The notes under the pieces: model-generated | Database searches by the model: none | What the model saw: the letters and a program-made list of their open reading frames with translations, nothing else | What the model was told of the DNA's origin: nothing | Translations under genes and position numbers: made by a program | Shown: one piece after another, positions 1 to 9,838 of the stretch | Numbering within the stretch: the first letter of the stretch is position 1 | How the letters are laid out: each line of letters starts with the position of its first letter | From: Telmatactis stephensoni | Taxonomy: Eukaryota; Cnidaria; Anthozoa; Actiniaria; Isophelliidae | Length of the DNA stretch: 64,000 nucleotides | Direction: 5' to 3' | Assembly: GCA_029948255.1 (NCBI GenBank) | Contig: JALIZF010001245.1 | Span: 143,738 to 207,737, forward strand

Positions 1-61
1 AACATTTGTTGTCACACCAATCACAGTCTCTCTTGAAAAACCACAAATTCCCATTATTGGT
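1..61 (-). CDS. Exon of multi-copy cnidarian family, continues past window edge
   Basis: On the minus strand a TTTCAG acceptor at 63-62 opens an exon that continues off the left edge. It reads in the frame handed over by the exon at 725-240: the codon for R in YRPIMG is split across the junction. The run GICGFSRET resembles the segment that follows the same exon in paralogs I recall from cnidarian genomes. Function of the family is unknown; its high copy number suggests a transposon-linked gene. The exon call is sure, the family meaning is not. Confidence 0.6.
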
Positions 62-239
62 CTGAAAGGGAATCAAACTTTGAAACAAAGGGATTCGATC
101 ATTTAGCATTATTGAGTTAAAAATTATTAAGATAGAATGATTGCACTTTACCTGTGAAATTGTACTAACTACATAATGGTAATATTTAGATTTTGTACTT
201 TTTGACAAGTTGGGTTTGATCACTCAAAAGAAAACTTAC

Positions 240-725
240 CTGTAAATATCAATTGTTGAGAAGTCATAGACTGTACTATGCCAGGGCATCCAGTCATCTA
301 ATATCATATTGAGCATATCATAGTTTCGCTTGCTTCTTTCGAGTTCTGACAAGCCACGCTCATCTGCAGCTTCATGCCAGCCACAGTTTTTTACGAATTT
401 GGCTTCGTTGTCGTAACCATTATCTTGCAGGAAATCGGCAACAAAAAAGGAAAGCATTCGCTCTGCATCTTGGACAGATTGCTTTCTTTCACCTGTAAGA
501 GAAGCTTGTATTAGGCCGGTTCCAGGATCCATCATGGCTTCATCAAAACCCTGGAGGTCCATCCAAGCTGGGCCACCTTCCCTTGTATGCTTCCATATTC
601 TTTTCAGTAGGTGGCAGTGGTCCTCTCTTTCGTGAAATGTTGCACCTGTGATGGGGTCAGTTTCTGGCACATATAAATAGAGACTAAAATTGATCCCAAC
701 TGCTTTGTAATCTGACACTACTCCT
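240..725 (-). CDS. Large exon of the same multi-copy family
   Basis: The exon has a TTTCAG acceptor (727-726) and a consensus donor AG/GTAAGT (239-238), and is 486 bp long. It encodes about 162 residues with no stop, including FHEREDHCHLLKRI, DLQGFDEAMMDPGTGL, GERKQSVQDAERM and MPWHSTVYDFSTIDIY. The open frame passes through a GTG near the 5' end, so this is an internal exon and needs no start codon here. I recognise the motif order from an expanded cnidarian gene family but know of no assigned biochemical role. Its frame and both splice sites are intact, unlike the transposon relics around it. It may be part of a mobile element. Confidence 0.65.
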
Positions 726-1055
726 CTGAAACCTAGACAAAATTTTAATTATGGCAAATTTGGCGTTAAATACGCCGCTGCTAAGATCTGGAATGATATT
801 CCTATTCATATAAAAAATAGTATTTCCATTAAAGTCCTTCAAAAAAAAATACAAAAAAACACTTGATTGATATAGATTGAATATATGTATATTCAGAATA
901 TACATATATTGGATATATTGGAAAATTTATGTACTATAATCCCTAAAATGATTCTAGCTTTGATTTGAAGTATTGTCTTGTACCTCCTGTAACTTTTAGT
1001 AAATTTATTTGTTAACTAATGAAATGATTAAAAGGCACTATTTCTATTGATTTTG

Positions 1056-1812
1056 TCTCACGGATTAAGTGCCATCACTATAATGCAATCACTCTATAAA
1101 CCAGTAACTGCTGCTTATCAAATTTATCCAACAATTTAACCTGTGAAAAAAACATGTTAAATGAAACCACTCAAAACAGCATTAATTATCCAAAAATAAT
1201 AATAACCATAACAGTATATAACCATACAGTGCAAACTGTAGAGTCATTTCAATAAACCTGAGCACTACCAATTAGTTCGTAGAATCTATTTGTACTTTTA
1301 AAAATGAGTGATGGCACTTAACCTGTGAAAGAGATATTAGTCTAACAGACAATAGACACTATTTATTTTGTTTTCTTTTGTTTTGATTAGACTATTAGAC
1401 AATGACCCTTGATTCTGTTTCACAGAATAAGAGCCATCACTCTAGCATTTAAGACTTTACAATTTTGTATCAATAGGGTGTGTATTAGCCCATAATCAGG
1501 TCTAAAGTAGCAATCAGGTTTACTGAAAGGACATAAAATGCTATTTAGAAGAGTGTTACAATAGAGTACAAACACTAAAAGTGTGCAACAAATAGTATTA
1601 AATAGTGCTAAATTAATTATGCAAATTCTTTTGTTTTCTATTGTTTAATTGGTGCTTTTTAGTATTAAATAGTGCAAAGTACTGCACACTTTTAGTGTTT
1701 GTACGTACTCTAATCCCATTAGTTAGTAGCCTAATAAACACTAGTAGACTACTAAATCATTGCATGTTTACATTCAATTTTTATTTCATGGGTTTATTGC
1801 AGTCACTCTACT
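1056..1812. repeat. Array of a ~28-bp degenerate motif (left cluster)
   Basis: A motif with core TTTCACAGGTTAA followed after a few bases by CATCACTCTA recurs on both strands near 1056, 1136 (partial), 1309, 1418 and 1783. A further copy lies near 137-160. Spacing is about 100-350 bp and the copies are imperfect. The same motif forms a second cluster at 5518-6012 beside the Harbinger transposase. Clustered copies in both orientations look like transposase-binding subterminal repeats of a DNA transposon (inference). Confidence 0.5.
1563..1711. repeat. Short inverted-repeat element (MITE-like)
   Basis: AGAGTACAAACACTAAAAG at the left is matched by its reverse complement at the right end, with a 4-base GTAC insertion in the right arm. 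The inverted arms continue inward through TAGTATTAAATAGTGC. It has no coding capacity. Confidence 0.6.
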
Positions 1813-1936
1813 AAACAGTGTAATGTAGTCACTCTTTATTTTGAGACATGTTTTGGAAGATACTAAACATCATCTGCTGAGTTTTCAGAGCCTGAATCTG
1901 AGTCATGGCCTTTTTAAGCTTTGGCTGACCATGTTG

Positions 1937-2239
1937 TCATTGCTTTATCTCTGCAGTCAGAGGCTTCAATTTTCTTTTTTTCCTCTTTCTTTTTTTGACT
2001 ACTACTTTCATTGCGAATTGGAGTAGAGTTAGTGGGTCTGGAGCAATCCCAGTGGCATTTTCTTCTTTCTGAACTTTTTTCTTGTACTCACTTAGCAGCC
2101 TGTTGAAGTGGTCTCTCACACTTCTTTGGTCTCTAGGAGTTTCCTTCAAGCTATAACCATTTAGCTTTTCTGCAACTTCAGACCATTTCTGGCCAGCTTC
2201 TTTACTGCCAACTTTAAACAAATATGGTTTAACCATCAA
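1937..2239 (-). CDS. Myb/SANT-like protein, probably Harbinger accessory ORF
   Basis: A 100-residue ORF. W and hydrophobic spacing in GQKWSEVAEKLNGY, then RDQRSVRDHFNRLL and a basic SEYKKKVQKEE, match the Myb/SANT-like DNA-binding proteins encoded beside PIF/Harbinger transposases, where they help the transposase reach the element ends and the nucleus. The C-terminal half is lysine/arginine rich (KKRKRKKRKLK), consistent with nuclear import. It lies on the same strand as the transposase at 6151-7182, but 3.9 kb downstream and with other exons between, so belonging to the same element is not shown. The start is uncertain: the upstream sequence was not checked for a further exon. Confidence 0.5.
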   Translation of the reverse strand: MMVKPYLFKVGSKEAGQKWSEVAEKLNGYSLKETPRDQRSVRDHFNRLLSEYKKKVQKEENATGIAPDPLTLLQFAMKVVVKKRKRKKRKLKPLTAEIKQ

Positions 2240-3395
2240 GGTTTCTTTAAGAGTGTGTCCACGAGAAAACCAGGCAATACCAGGCAGTGGGTGCTACATG
2301 GGGGTTCACCGATTTTGCTCCAACTTGGCACAGTTGAAGGACCTAATGAGTTATTTACTATCCTACAGTATTAATGAGATCTGCCTTTTGGCGGGAAAGT
2401 TAGGGTACCCCCCCTCAAAATGACCAATTTGACCCCAAAAATTGCTTCTGTGAACCTATATTTTATTGAAGCAGAAAAAACTAAATAATTATTGCAGAAG
2501 CGTCAAACTTGTTTGCATAACAAACAAACATCTCAGTTACCATTACCTAGCAGGGAGATGGATTTAGCTTTTAAACTGTTGTCATGGCAACGCTATCTTT
2601 GTATGCAAAAATTGACAACTTTGAATTTACTGCGATTTCTCGTAATTTAGAGGCCAATATCTCAAAACTGCACTTCGAAAATGACAAAAATGGCTGTTAA
2701 CCTATTCAATCTATGTCTTAAGTTACTAAATCAAGAAAAATATTTGCGGGCACTGGTTAACCTTAAGATATATGACGGATTTGTCCGACCCTACTTCAGC
2801 AATTTCACAAAAGTCAACATTATTTACGCCAGCAGGAAAACTGCTTAACATCTTCCAAACAGCACTAAATTGGCTTCTAACAAACTAATAGAATCTATTT
2901 TGTGTTACAGTTTAAACTATTTCAAGTCACAATCGAAATAAAATTCAATTTGAGAATTTAACGAAGACGTATGTGAGCTGATAATTCACGTCCAATTACC
3001 TGTCATCTAGAAGATTGTAAATCGTGTTGCATAAAGGAATATTCTGTTCCATCGCATTCCGAAAAATTGTAAATATTTCATCGATATTTCATAACTTTGG
3101 TATTAAAAGCTATTGGCTTCTTGATGGATGTTGGAATAAGACTGCGTGGCCAGGCGTTCCTAGCGGGTCGAGGAAGATTGGGACAGGAGCTAGGCTGCGT
3201 ACAATCATTTTCACCAATTCAAAAATAAACTGCAATGTACCTATTTACGAAAAAAATATATAAAACTATAATATCTCTTTTTATAAATTTATAATATTAT
3301 ATAGTTTTATTATATGCGTGTGCACTTATATACATTGTACAGGTAACACAATGGTCTTGGTTTATTTAGACTATTCTACTTCTAACATTTATCTA
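2240..3395. other. Non-coding stretch, nothing recognised
   Basis: AT-rich sequence with short ORFs only. The part from about 2260 to 2800 looks like unclassified repeat DNA (runs of C, repeated ttgaccccaaa-type words), but I could not define ends. Confidence 0.3.
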
Positions 3396-4241
3396 CTAAA
3401 AAAATATATTCAGATTTTTTAACACGCTATGCTGCAATCTCATTACGAATGATACTAACAACCTAACGGTTTCCTGACAGAATGACAAGTACAGGTTAAC
3501 AAGTCTTGACGATGTGACGGTCCTCACAACGTTAGGTATTTCAAATGATTGTCCGTTGCTCAGCTCGATAGTTCTTGTCCCAAAGGCAACATCCTGTAAA
3601 TAATTTGGGCTCGATATAAAATCAATAAAGTGATCAACTTGAACTGGGTTTAGCCGCCGTCGGTGAATTTCAGGTTCATCAAGTGGTCTTCCTGGCCCAA
3701 CAAGTGCAGCATGTTTGCGCGCCTCGTCAATGCGCCATTTCGATAATCCTGGAACCATAGTCATCAACTGATTCTTTGTATAGTCCTGTACGAACAGTGA
3801 CAATATCTCCCTTTTAGTGGACCATGACGATGATTCTTCGTAAAGCATTATTAACCTATTTATCAGTTGACTATCTTTTGTTGAGGGAATTGGCGATGCA
3901 TCATCCTTTTTTATCAGGTCAAGAAGTGCATCTGATTGACCAGGTGCAATACAATGCAACACAGCTTCACAAGATTCCAACGCTTTTCTTTTGTAATAAT
4001 GAATAGTTGAACCCGCCATGTCACTGACAAATAAACTGCACTGGGATCTGAGAGGACTCAAGTCACGACCATGGACAACTCTTAAAAAGTTGTTTAAGGC
4101 AAACAGATTTGTACTGACTTGGGGTGTCGATGTCCAGTTCTTGTCGACCTTGGAGTTGTCAGCTGGGCTTGCAAAACTTTCACCATCTATCACGTCAGTC
4201 CGAGCACTGCTTTCATCTAAGTTGTGATCTTCCAGAGTTTC
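3396..4241 (-). CDS. Large exon of multi-copy cnidarian family
   Basis: An acceptor TTATAG at 4243-4242 opens the exon, which stays open to a stop near 3396. The true 3' splice point probably lies earlier, soon after LVNLYLSFCQ near 3470. Conserved-looking blocks are KWRIDEARKHAALVGPG, LNPVQVDHFIDFISSP, LQDVAFGTRTIEL and NVVRTVTSSR. I recognise this block order from a family present in many copies in cnidarians and fish; its biochemical role is unknown to me. The middle part expected between this exon and the one at 725-240 is not visible, so the gene may have lost exons or been rearranged by the Myb ORF and repeats in between. Confidence 0.6.
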   Translation of the reverse strand, partial: ETLEDHNLDESSARTDVIDGESFASPADNSKVDKNWTSTPQVSTNLFALNNFLRVVHGRDLSPLRSQCSLFVSDMAGSTIHYYKRKALESCEAVLHCIAPGQSDALLDLIKKDDASPIPSTKDSQLINRLIMLYEESSSWSTKREILSLFVQDYTKNQLMTMVPGLSKWRIDEARKHAALVGPGRPLDEPEIHRRRLNPVQVDHFIDFISSPNYLQDVAFGTRTIELSNGQSFEIPNVVRTVTSSRLVNLYLSFCQETVRLLVSFVMRLQHSVLKNLNIFF

Positions 4242-4359
4242 CTATAAATAGATAACTAAAGATGACTTGATACTGGCAGGGATTTTGGAGAAGGGATATA
4301 AGAGGTAGGGAGTTGGGTGAACAAAATTTAGCACTGCCACTTCTCTTAGTGAGCGTACA

Positions 4360-4681
4360 TACCGCATTTACTCGAATAAGCGCCTCCTCCAAATAAGCGC
4401 CTCCCCCGAATAAGCGCCCCCTTTGAACAAAAAAAAATAAGCGCCTTCCCCGAATAAGCGCCTCATACCTCGTTATAGTACACCAATACCAGTACTGTTG
4501 TAGTAGTATAACATTGATATTATTGATATTAAGAGGAAAGCATACTTTGACAGAAGTTTCCGCGTTTCCTCCCGCTGAATAAGCGCCTCCCTCGAATAAG
4601 CGCCTCCCCCGAATAAGCGCCCCGTTTTAGACGTGCAAAAATTTAATAAGCGCCGGGGTGCTTATTCGAGTAAATACGGTA
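4360..4681. repeat. MITE with internal GAATAAGCGCC tandem repeats
   Basis: Terminal inverted repeats TACC(G)(C/T)ATTTACTCGAATAA at the left and the complement ending TTACTCGAATAA-inverted at 4681. Inside are at least six copies of a ~17-bp unit GAATAAGCGCCTCCCCC. TA at both ends could be the target duplication. Confidence 0.75.
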
Positions 4682-4765
4682 GTCTCCATCCCCCCCCCCT
4701 CCACCCCCCCTCCCCCAACACACAAGCTATTACGATACCACGCGGTTGAACCGTTCACGTATTAC

Positions 4766-4831
4766 CTTTACATTATTGTCACTGAACGAGCCATCATCTG
4801 GTAGGTTTTCTATTTTGGAGCTAGCAGAAAA
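4766..4831 (-). CDS. Small phase-0 exon, same gene as 3396-4241
   Basis: TCTTAG acceptor (4833-4832) and AAG/GTAATA donor (4765-4764) bound 66 bp, exactly 22 codons (SASSKIENLPDDGSFS part), in phase with the neighbours. A compositionally simple, probably disordered linker. Confidence 0.5.
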
Positions 4832-4984
4832 CTAAGACAAAAGGAAAAGACTTATCTTAAAGATAATAGTAATAATTCAGCCTTATGCGCAAATGAGCGC
4901 AAAGGGGCTAGCTAAGGCTAACTAATTCGAAATTGATTAAGAAATAAATGTACTTGACTAACAATAATCTCTTATTATACTTAC

Positions 4985-5073
4985 GAGGTTTACAGCAACA
5001 TCATCATTTCTGTTCACAGTGCTAGACGACATTATTTTCATTTTGTGTTCCTCTCTGCATTGTCTGCAAATCT
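4985..5073 (-). CDS. Exon with CxxC, possible first coding exon
   Basis: TTTCAG acceptor (5075-5074) and CTC/GTAAGT donor (4984-4983). The 89-bp exon reads EICRQCREEHKMKIM then an acidic linker and ends in phase 0, as the exon at 4831 requires. ICRQC plus a following H may be part of a small zinc-binding unit. Alternatively translation starts at one of the two ATGs inside it (KM or IM). Confidence 0.45.
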
Positions 5074-5389
5074 CTGAAACAATTTATTAAAAAAGCGAAC
5101 AATTAATATGCATTCTTTATGTAGGCTCAAATGCTTGAAAACTTTGTTGAAAATATACATTTCGCTATTCCATCTCAGTTAATTTCAAACACATCTTCAA
5201 AGGCATACAAGTATACTGTTGTGTATTTACACTTCATAGACTTCACTCAGCCATTGACACACAAACTCATGTTTAATCGACAATGCCACAGGAATCCCAA
5301 CGGGGCTTACAATGTCTATACACATCATTCTCCCACACTTACTTCAAAACATGGGTTGCTCAGAAAAATGTCTATCCTATGCTAATTAC

Positions 5390-5444
5390 ATATAAGTGAG
5401 ATTTCCAATTGTATTTTATGAGATAAAACATATAAATAAAGTTT

Positions 5445-5479
<35 letters not shown>

Positions 5480-5485
5480 TTAATA
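5390..5485 (+). mobile_element. 3' end of a LINE with (ATT)n tail
   Basis: ATAAATAAAG followed by TTTTC and about ten ATT units is the usual 3' end of short microsatellite-tailed LINEs in such genomes. A polyadenylation-like AATAAA sits just before the tail. No coding part is recognisable upstream. Confidence 0.4.
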
Positions 5486-5517
5486 TCTGTTAATAGACTA
5501 ATAGAGAGACTAATACC

Positions 5518-6012
5518 TATTTCATGGATTAAGTGACATCACTCTTTGGACTGTGCAATACTAACTAGCTATTAGTGTATAGCAGTCAAAATTCAACAAA
5601 AGGAAACAGCGGAATTAGGGTCTACTACTGAGTGTGTAATACCTTATTAACTATTTCACAGTCTGATGAACATCACTCTAAACCAGTGATATAAAAACTA
5701 ATAGTTATTGTGTAATAGTCAAATGAGAACAACAACAATAACAAAAAACAATAGAATTAGGATCTACTAATGTTTATTGGTTCAAAATCTATTTCACAGG
5801 TTTATGAAAACCACTCTAGTGTTTACAAGCTCATTGAGCAGAAAACAATGTAAACAGGGTCTACTAGAGTGATTTTATTTAACCTGTGAAAGAAAGTTGA
5901 CTAACTACTGAGTACTGGTAGATAATGAACAATAGAAAACAATTGGCTAAGAGTTTTCTACTGATTATTATGTGTACTATCTTTTCACTGGTTAAATGAC
6001 ATAACTTTAGTG
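5518..6012. repeat. Array of the ~28-bp motif (right cluster)
   Basis: Copies of TTTCACAGGTTAA + CATCACTCTA near 5518, 5653, 5790 and 5981 on the plus strand and 5866 on the minus strand, spaced 75-140 bp. The array ends about 140 bp from the stop codon of the Harbinger transposase, where subterminal repeats of that element would be expected. Confidence 0.5.
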
Positions 6013-6150
6013 TCTATTAGTTTATCTTAAAGGTTTACTTGCAATCACTATAACAGGTGTTCAGTTTTTAAAAAAGTTATAAAAGTTTGAAATGCAATCA
6101 GACTGTGTATGTCATCTTTCAGTACAAAGTTAATTTACTGTGTTATAAAC

Positions 6151-7182
6151 TTATGCCAAATATTCTTGAACAGTTGGTGGATTAAGTTGAAAGAATGAAG
6201 AAGTGTTGTTACCATAGAAGCACGTGATTATGTTCCTTAGGAGAGCACTAACAATATATTGCTTTCCAATGGCACTCAGTCCCAATTTTAGGTTTGCCTT
6301 GAAATCCAGGAACTTGAAGTAATTTGCAATGTCCCCGAAAAGCCATTCTACTGACACCCTCACAGAACTCATAGCCTCATTGAATGCCAACATATCCTGG
6401 GTAATCACAGGGACCTCTGCCACACGGTAAGGTGCCATGAAGTGGGGACAATACATCCCCTGTGGGACTATAAGCTTCTCTTTCAAGGATGTCTAGTAGG
6501 CTGGATTCTCTAAGCATTCTTGAATCATGACAGCGTCCTTCTACTGGACCAAAAAGATTTCCAATCAGGCCATTTGGGAGTGCTATGGCTTGGAATTTGG
6601 GGGCATGTGTACCCTTTTATGACCGTTATAAACAACACGTTGCCTTTCTCTTGGTTGACAAATCGGACGAACTGTCCCATCAATGAACCCGAAACAGTTG
6701 GTGAGTGGGCTGCCCTTTCTTGTAATAGCTTGAGCATATTGCTGAAGAGCTACAGGCGATAAGAATGGCTGATTCCAAGATGATATACGAAAGCCATGAT
6801 TGTCATACAACCAATTAAGCATTGTGTTTGAAATCATTGAAAGTTCTGGTATTGGTCGGGCAAATGTTTGGATTAAGTCGAGATAACGACAAGGGTAAGC
6901 CAGTCTTCTCAACAGCAAGCAAAGGCCCTCTATTTTGGTAAAGGTGGTTCCTTGAGAACACTTTAATCTTGGAGGAAGCCTTAATGCATCGGCTAGAACT
7001 GGAATGTCCTCCTTACCAATTCTAAACATAGATTCGCACTCGGTAGAATCGAGGTCGTCAAAACAAAATTGTTGAAATTCCCAGTAAGGATATGTTGGCT
7101 TACTAGGCTCAAAATAATCGTAAAGAAAAAGAAATTCGCGCCATTTGATGTACCTCGACCCAGTCCAAAATTTGGTATACAA
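6151..7182 (-). pseudogene. PIF/Harbinger (HARBI1-type) DDE transposase, frameshifted
   Basis: The N-terminal part (7182-6583) runs through helical segments to FGFIDGTVRPI, which holds the first catalytic Asp, and YNGHKRVH. A frame change near 6605 leads to GPVEGRCHDSRML, with the second Asp in HDS. A second frame change near 6490 leads to FNEAMSSVRVSVEWLFGDI, which holds the catalytic Glu. All three acidic residues of the DDE triad are therefore present but in three frames. This family cuts and pastes Harbinger elements with 3-bp TTA/TWA target duplications and works with a Myb-like partner. A candidate partner is at 1937-2239. The frameshifts make autonomous function unlikely unless they are assembly errors. 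Confidence 0.85.
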
Positions 7183-7353
7183 TGCTCGGTCCAGTACTTA
7201 CTAGTTGCAGATCAGGGTCTAGTTGTATGAAGGTTGGTTAAAGTTATCAACCGGATAAGAGTTCCACTGTATGGATTTTGTATAGATTTTGTCTGCTGGA
7301 TAAGGATTTAACTGGTGGATAGTGCTATTTGCCCTTCATACAACTGGCCCCTG

Positions 7354-8095
7354 TACAGTAAGTTCCTAATCATATGAAGACTCACCAGTACTACCTCAGC
7401 TACCATTATCAACCATCTGAAGAGCATAATGTCAGAACATGGAATCCCTGAAGAGCTTATCACATAAGTTGGACCTCAATACAGTTCTAAAGCATTTGAA
7501 AAGTTTGTAACCAACTGTGGAATCAGCCATATGACAAGCTCATCTCGCTATCCACAATCTTACCATTTTGCAGAGAGGATGGTACAGACAACCCATATCT
7601 TGGTATCCTCGCTTACAGAACAACACCAATTGGCCATCAATTAAAGTCACCTGCTGAGTTACTCAACGGCAGAAAATTCAGAATAACACTGCCACAAGCA
7701 CAACATGCCAGTCTAAAGTGCAATGGAGACAACGTAAAGGGTCGGATGCATCATCGACAACAGATTCAATGCTACCGCTACAATCGTATAGCAGGACGTG
7801 AACTAGAGCAGCTAAAGTAAGGAGATCCAGTGTGTATATTTTGACCAAAACAGTCACAGTTGGCAGTCAGGTACTGTTGTAAAGCCTAGTGCCCAGCAAC
7901 CTAGATCTTACATTCTAAGAAATAACCACACCAAAGCTGTATATCGCTCCATAAAGACACACCTGAGACCAAGCTATTATGCAACAACTGAGGAACACGC
8001 TATTCCATCACAAGCACAGCAGCAAGAGTCATTGGTGGACAACAGCACAGAGAGAACACAACGTCACAAGATTGGGTCATGTCTCAAAACCTAAT
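7354..8095 (+). pseudogene. Ty3/Gypsy integrase remnant
   Basis: Translation of the plus strand gives YSKFLII, then after a stop INHLKSIMSEHGIPEEL, VGPQYSSKAFEKF and, after a frame change, ILAYRTTPIGHQLKSPAELL. Near 7870 follow WQSGTVVKP and a HLRPSYY end. These are the second half of the integrase core and the C-terminal part of a Gypsy pol. At least two stops and two frame changes show it is dead. Protease, RT and RNase H are not found upstream; the Harbinger transposase adjoins directly. Confidence 0.75.
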
Positions 8096-8183
8096 AGGCT
8101 GATTATTTGAAAGATGTTATTGAACATTACAAAATAGAGTTAAATGTAGTTATAATTGTTGTTTCAGATGAACACTTTATTAC

Positions 8184-8330
8184 AAAAAGAGGAGGATGTC
8201 ACAGTATCATGTTACATGAACCTAGTCCCAGACTCTCTCTTCTACCCAATTTCATTGTATCGCTACTCAGAAGAAAAGAGAAGAAGAAAAGAGTTTAGAC
8301 ATAATTGTACATGCATATTAAATCAACATT
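8184..8330 (+). mobile_element. Polypurine tract and 5' start of a 3' LTR
   Basis: AAAAAGAGGAGGA directly followed by TGTCACAG has the polypurine tract / TG-start arrangement of a 3' LTR, downstream of the integrase remnant at 7354-8095. The LTR is cut off after about 130 bp, where the duplicated block at 8303 begins. Confidence 0.5.
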
Positions 8331-8775
8331 AAGTATTGCAAGGTTATGCAAACACCCATTTTTCTCGAGACCTACAAATTATATCTGACTCTCTGTCAGT
8401 AATTTTTTTCTGACTCCATTCTCTAGAATTTCTTACTGTTAGCAACAACAATTACCACTTACATCATCAATTCCTAAATTCCTTTCTAACTCTAGTGGTT
8501 GGTCTTTAGAATTTTCCTTATAATCAATTGATAAATGAATTGTAGGTTTCTGATAATTCATTCAAAATATATACTAAATTGTGATTAATGCACACTGAGC
8601 TAGGTTTCTAGGTCAATTCTCCTCAACCAGCACGAAAAGCATCCTACATTTTTTTGGGCTGTACTCTTAATTAGATATAACATGTTAAATACATTAATGT
8701 ATAGTCTATTTAGTGAAACAACTAAGTACACTCTGTAAAATGAGGGTGGTCCAAATGACTGCAGATGTCTGCATT
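8303..8775. repeat. Local duplication, copy 1
   Basis: Nearly identical to 9128-10020 over its whole length, apart from two insertions in the other copy. Contains the 54-bp exon at 8463-8516. Confidence 0.8.
8463..8516 (-). CDS. 18-codon phase-0 exon, copy 1 of a duplicated exon
   Basis: AAG acceptor (8518-8517) and GAT/GTAAGT donor (8462-8461) bound 54 bp reading ENSKDQPLELERNLGIDD. The paralogous exon at 9291-9344 differs at one residue (K to E). This copy's acceptor tract (ATTATAAG) is poorer than the other's (TTATACAG). Confidence 0.45.
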
Positions 8776-8871
8776 CCACCCATCCGGAATACCAAGTTCA
8801 CACTTTGAACTTTGAACTGTTCCTTCAGATATACATAACAAATGAGGAGAAAGTGAATATTGTTTTGTTAC

Positions 8872-8979
8872 CTTTTTCTCCTGCCTTTCTCGCCATTTGT
8901 CATAATGTGGGTCAACGCCTATGATGTCATAGCCTTCAGCCAATCTCCTTTTATATTTTTGGAGAGTCTCCCCATCAAG
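8872..8979 (-). CDS. 36-codon phase-0 exon, unknown gene
   Basis: CTTACAG acceptor (8981-8980) and AAG/GTAACA donor bound 108 bp, exactly 36 codons: LDGETLQKYKRRLAEG, then YDIIGVDPHYDKW and RERQEKK. Charged and probably helical; no domain recognised. The symmetric phase fits the flanking 54-bp and 138-bp exons, so these probably form one transcript on the minus strand, perhaps the 5' part of the gene whose exons lie at 5073-1. Confidence 0.5.
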
Positions 8980-9290
8980 CTGTAAGATTCAAGAATATAT
9001 ACAAATTAATATGTTTCTTTTTAAATATTTTTTTTACCTATGAATAATTATTACTTTGTTAGGCGAAGTTCTCAAGGGTAGCTCTCAAGGATTAAAAAAC
9101 ACATGCATGGGGTAAGTTCTGTAGGCAGTGAATTGTACATGCATATTAAATCAATTCTAAGTAATGCAAGGTTATGCAAACACCCATTTTTCCCCAGACC
9201 TACAAATTATGTCTGATTCTCTGTCAGTATTTTTTTTCTGCTTCCATTCTCTAAAATTTCTTACTGTTAGCAACAACAATTACCACTTAC

Positions 9291-9344
9291 ATCATCAATT
9301 CCTAAATTCCTTTCTAACTCTAGTGGTTGATCTTCAGAATTTTC
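9291..9344 (-). CDS. 18-codon phase-0 exon, copy 2
   Basis: TTATACAG acceptor (9346-9345) and GAT/GTAAGT donor (9290-9289); reads ENSEDQPLELERNLGIDD. The insertion at 9346-9480 abuts the acceptor and supplies the TTATACAG tract, so the insertion may have changed this exon's splicing strength. Confidence 0.5.
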
Positions 9345-9345
9345 C

Positions 9346-9480
9346 TGTATAATAATAATAATATATACTTATATAGTGCATATACAATCCTGATCTATGC
9401 GCTTAAACTGTACAAATTAAAACTTTGCTTGAAAAGTAGAGTTTTAAGAGGTGACTTAAATGAGTCCAGATCAGATGCAT
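9346..9480. mobile_element. ~135-bp insertion, SINE/MITE-like
   Basis: Present in duplication copy 2 and absent from copy 1. It begins with (TAA)n TATATACTTATATAGTGC and includes GATCTATGCGCTTAAA, a pattern common to short interspersed repeats of marine invertebrates. TATAA flanks both sides and may be the target duplication. Confidence 0.5.
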
Positions 9481-9565
9481 GATTATAATCAATTGATAAA
9501 TGAATTGTAGGTTTCTGATAATTCATTCAAAATGTGTACTCGATTGTGATATATTAATGCACACT

Positions 9566-9838
9566 GATCGCGCTACAAATCCGGACAAAAAGGTTAAGAC
9601 AAAGCGAAAAATATGTTGCTTTTGGGGTAAACCCATGACTTTCAGTTAATTGTTCTCCCCTCTCACCCTATGTTGAGGTACCTGTAGGTGCACAATGCCG
9701 TCCATAGAATGGGCTATCGTCTGGTACAACATTGACCCGGGGGGGTCAATAAATAACTTGTAAGCAAGAGGCAAGCTAATCAAGTAACAGCTCAAATGTA
9801 TGGATTTCATAACTGTCTCAAGGATTTTTGTCCGTGAT
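9566..9838. mobile_element. ~270-bp insertion with CGGACAAAAA ends
   Basis: Absent from copy 1. Short inverted repeats CGGACAAAAA (left) and TTTTTGTCCG (right) near the ends suggest a non-autonomous DNA transposon. A GC-rich ACCCGGGGGGGTC lies inside. No coding capacity. Confidence 0.5.

Noticed and set aside
1056..6012. Regularly recurring ~28-bp motif resembling a CRISPR array
   Set aside because: Copies occur in both orientations with uneven spacing and strong divergence, in clearly eukaryotic DNA; fits transposon subterminal repeats.
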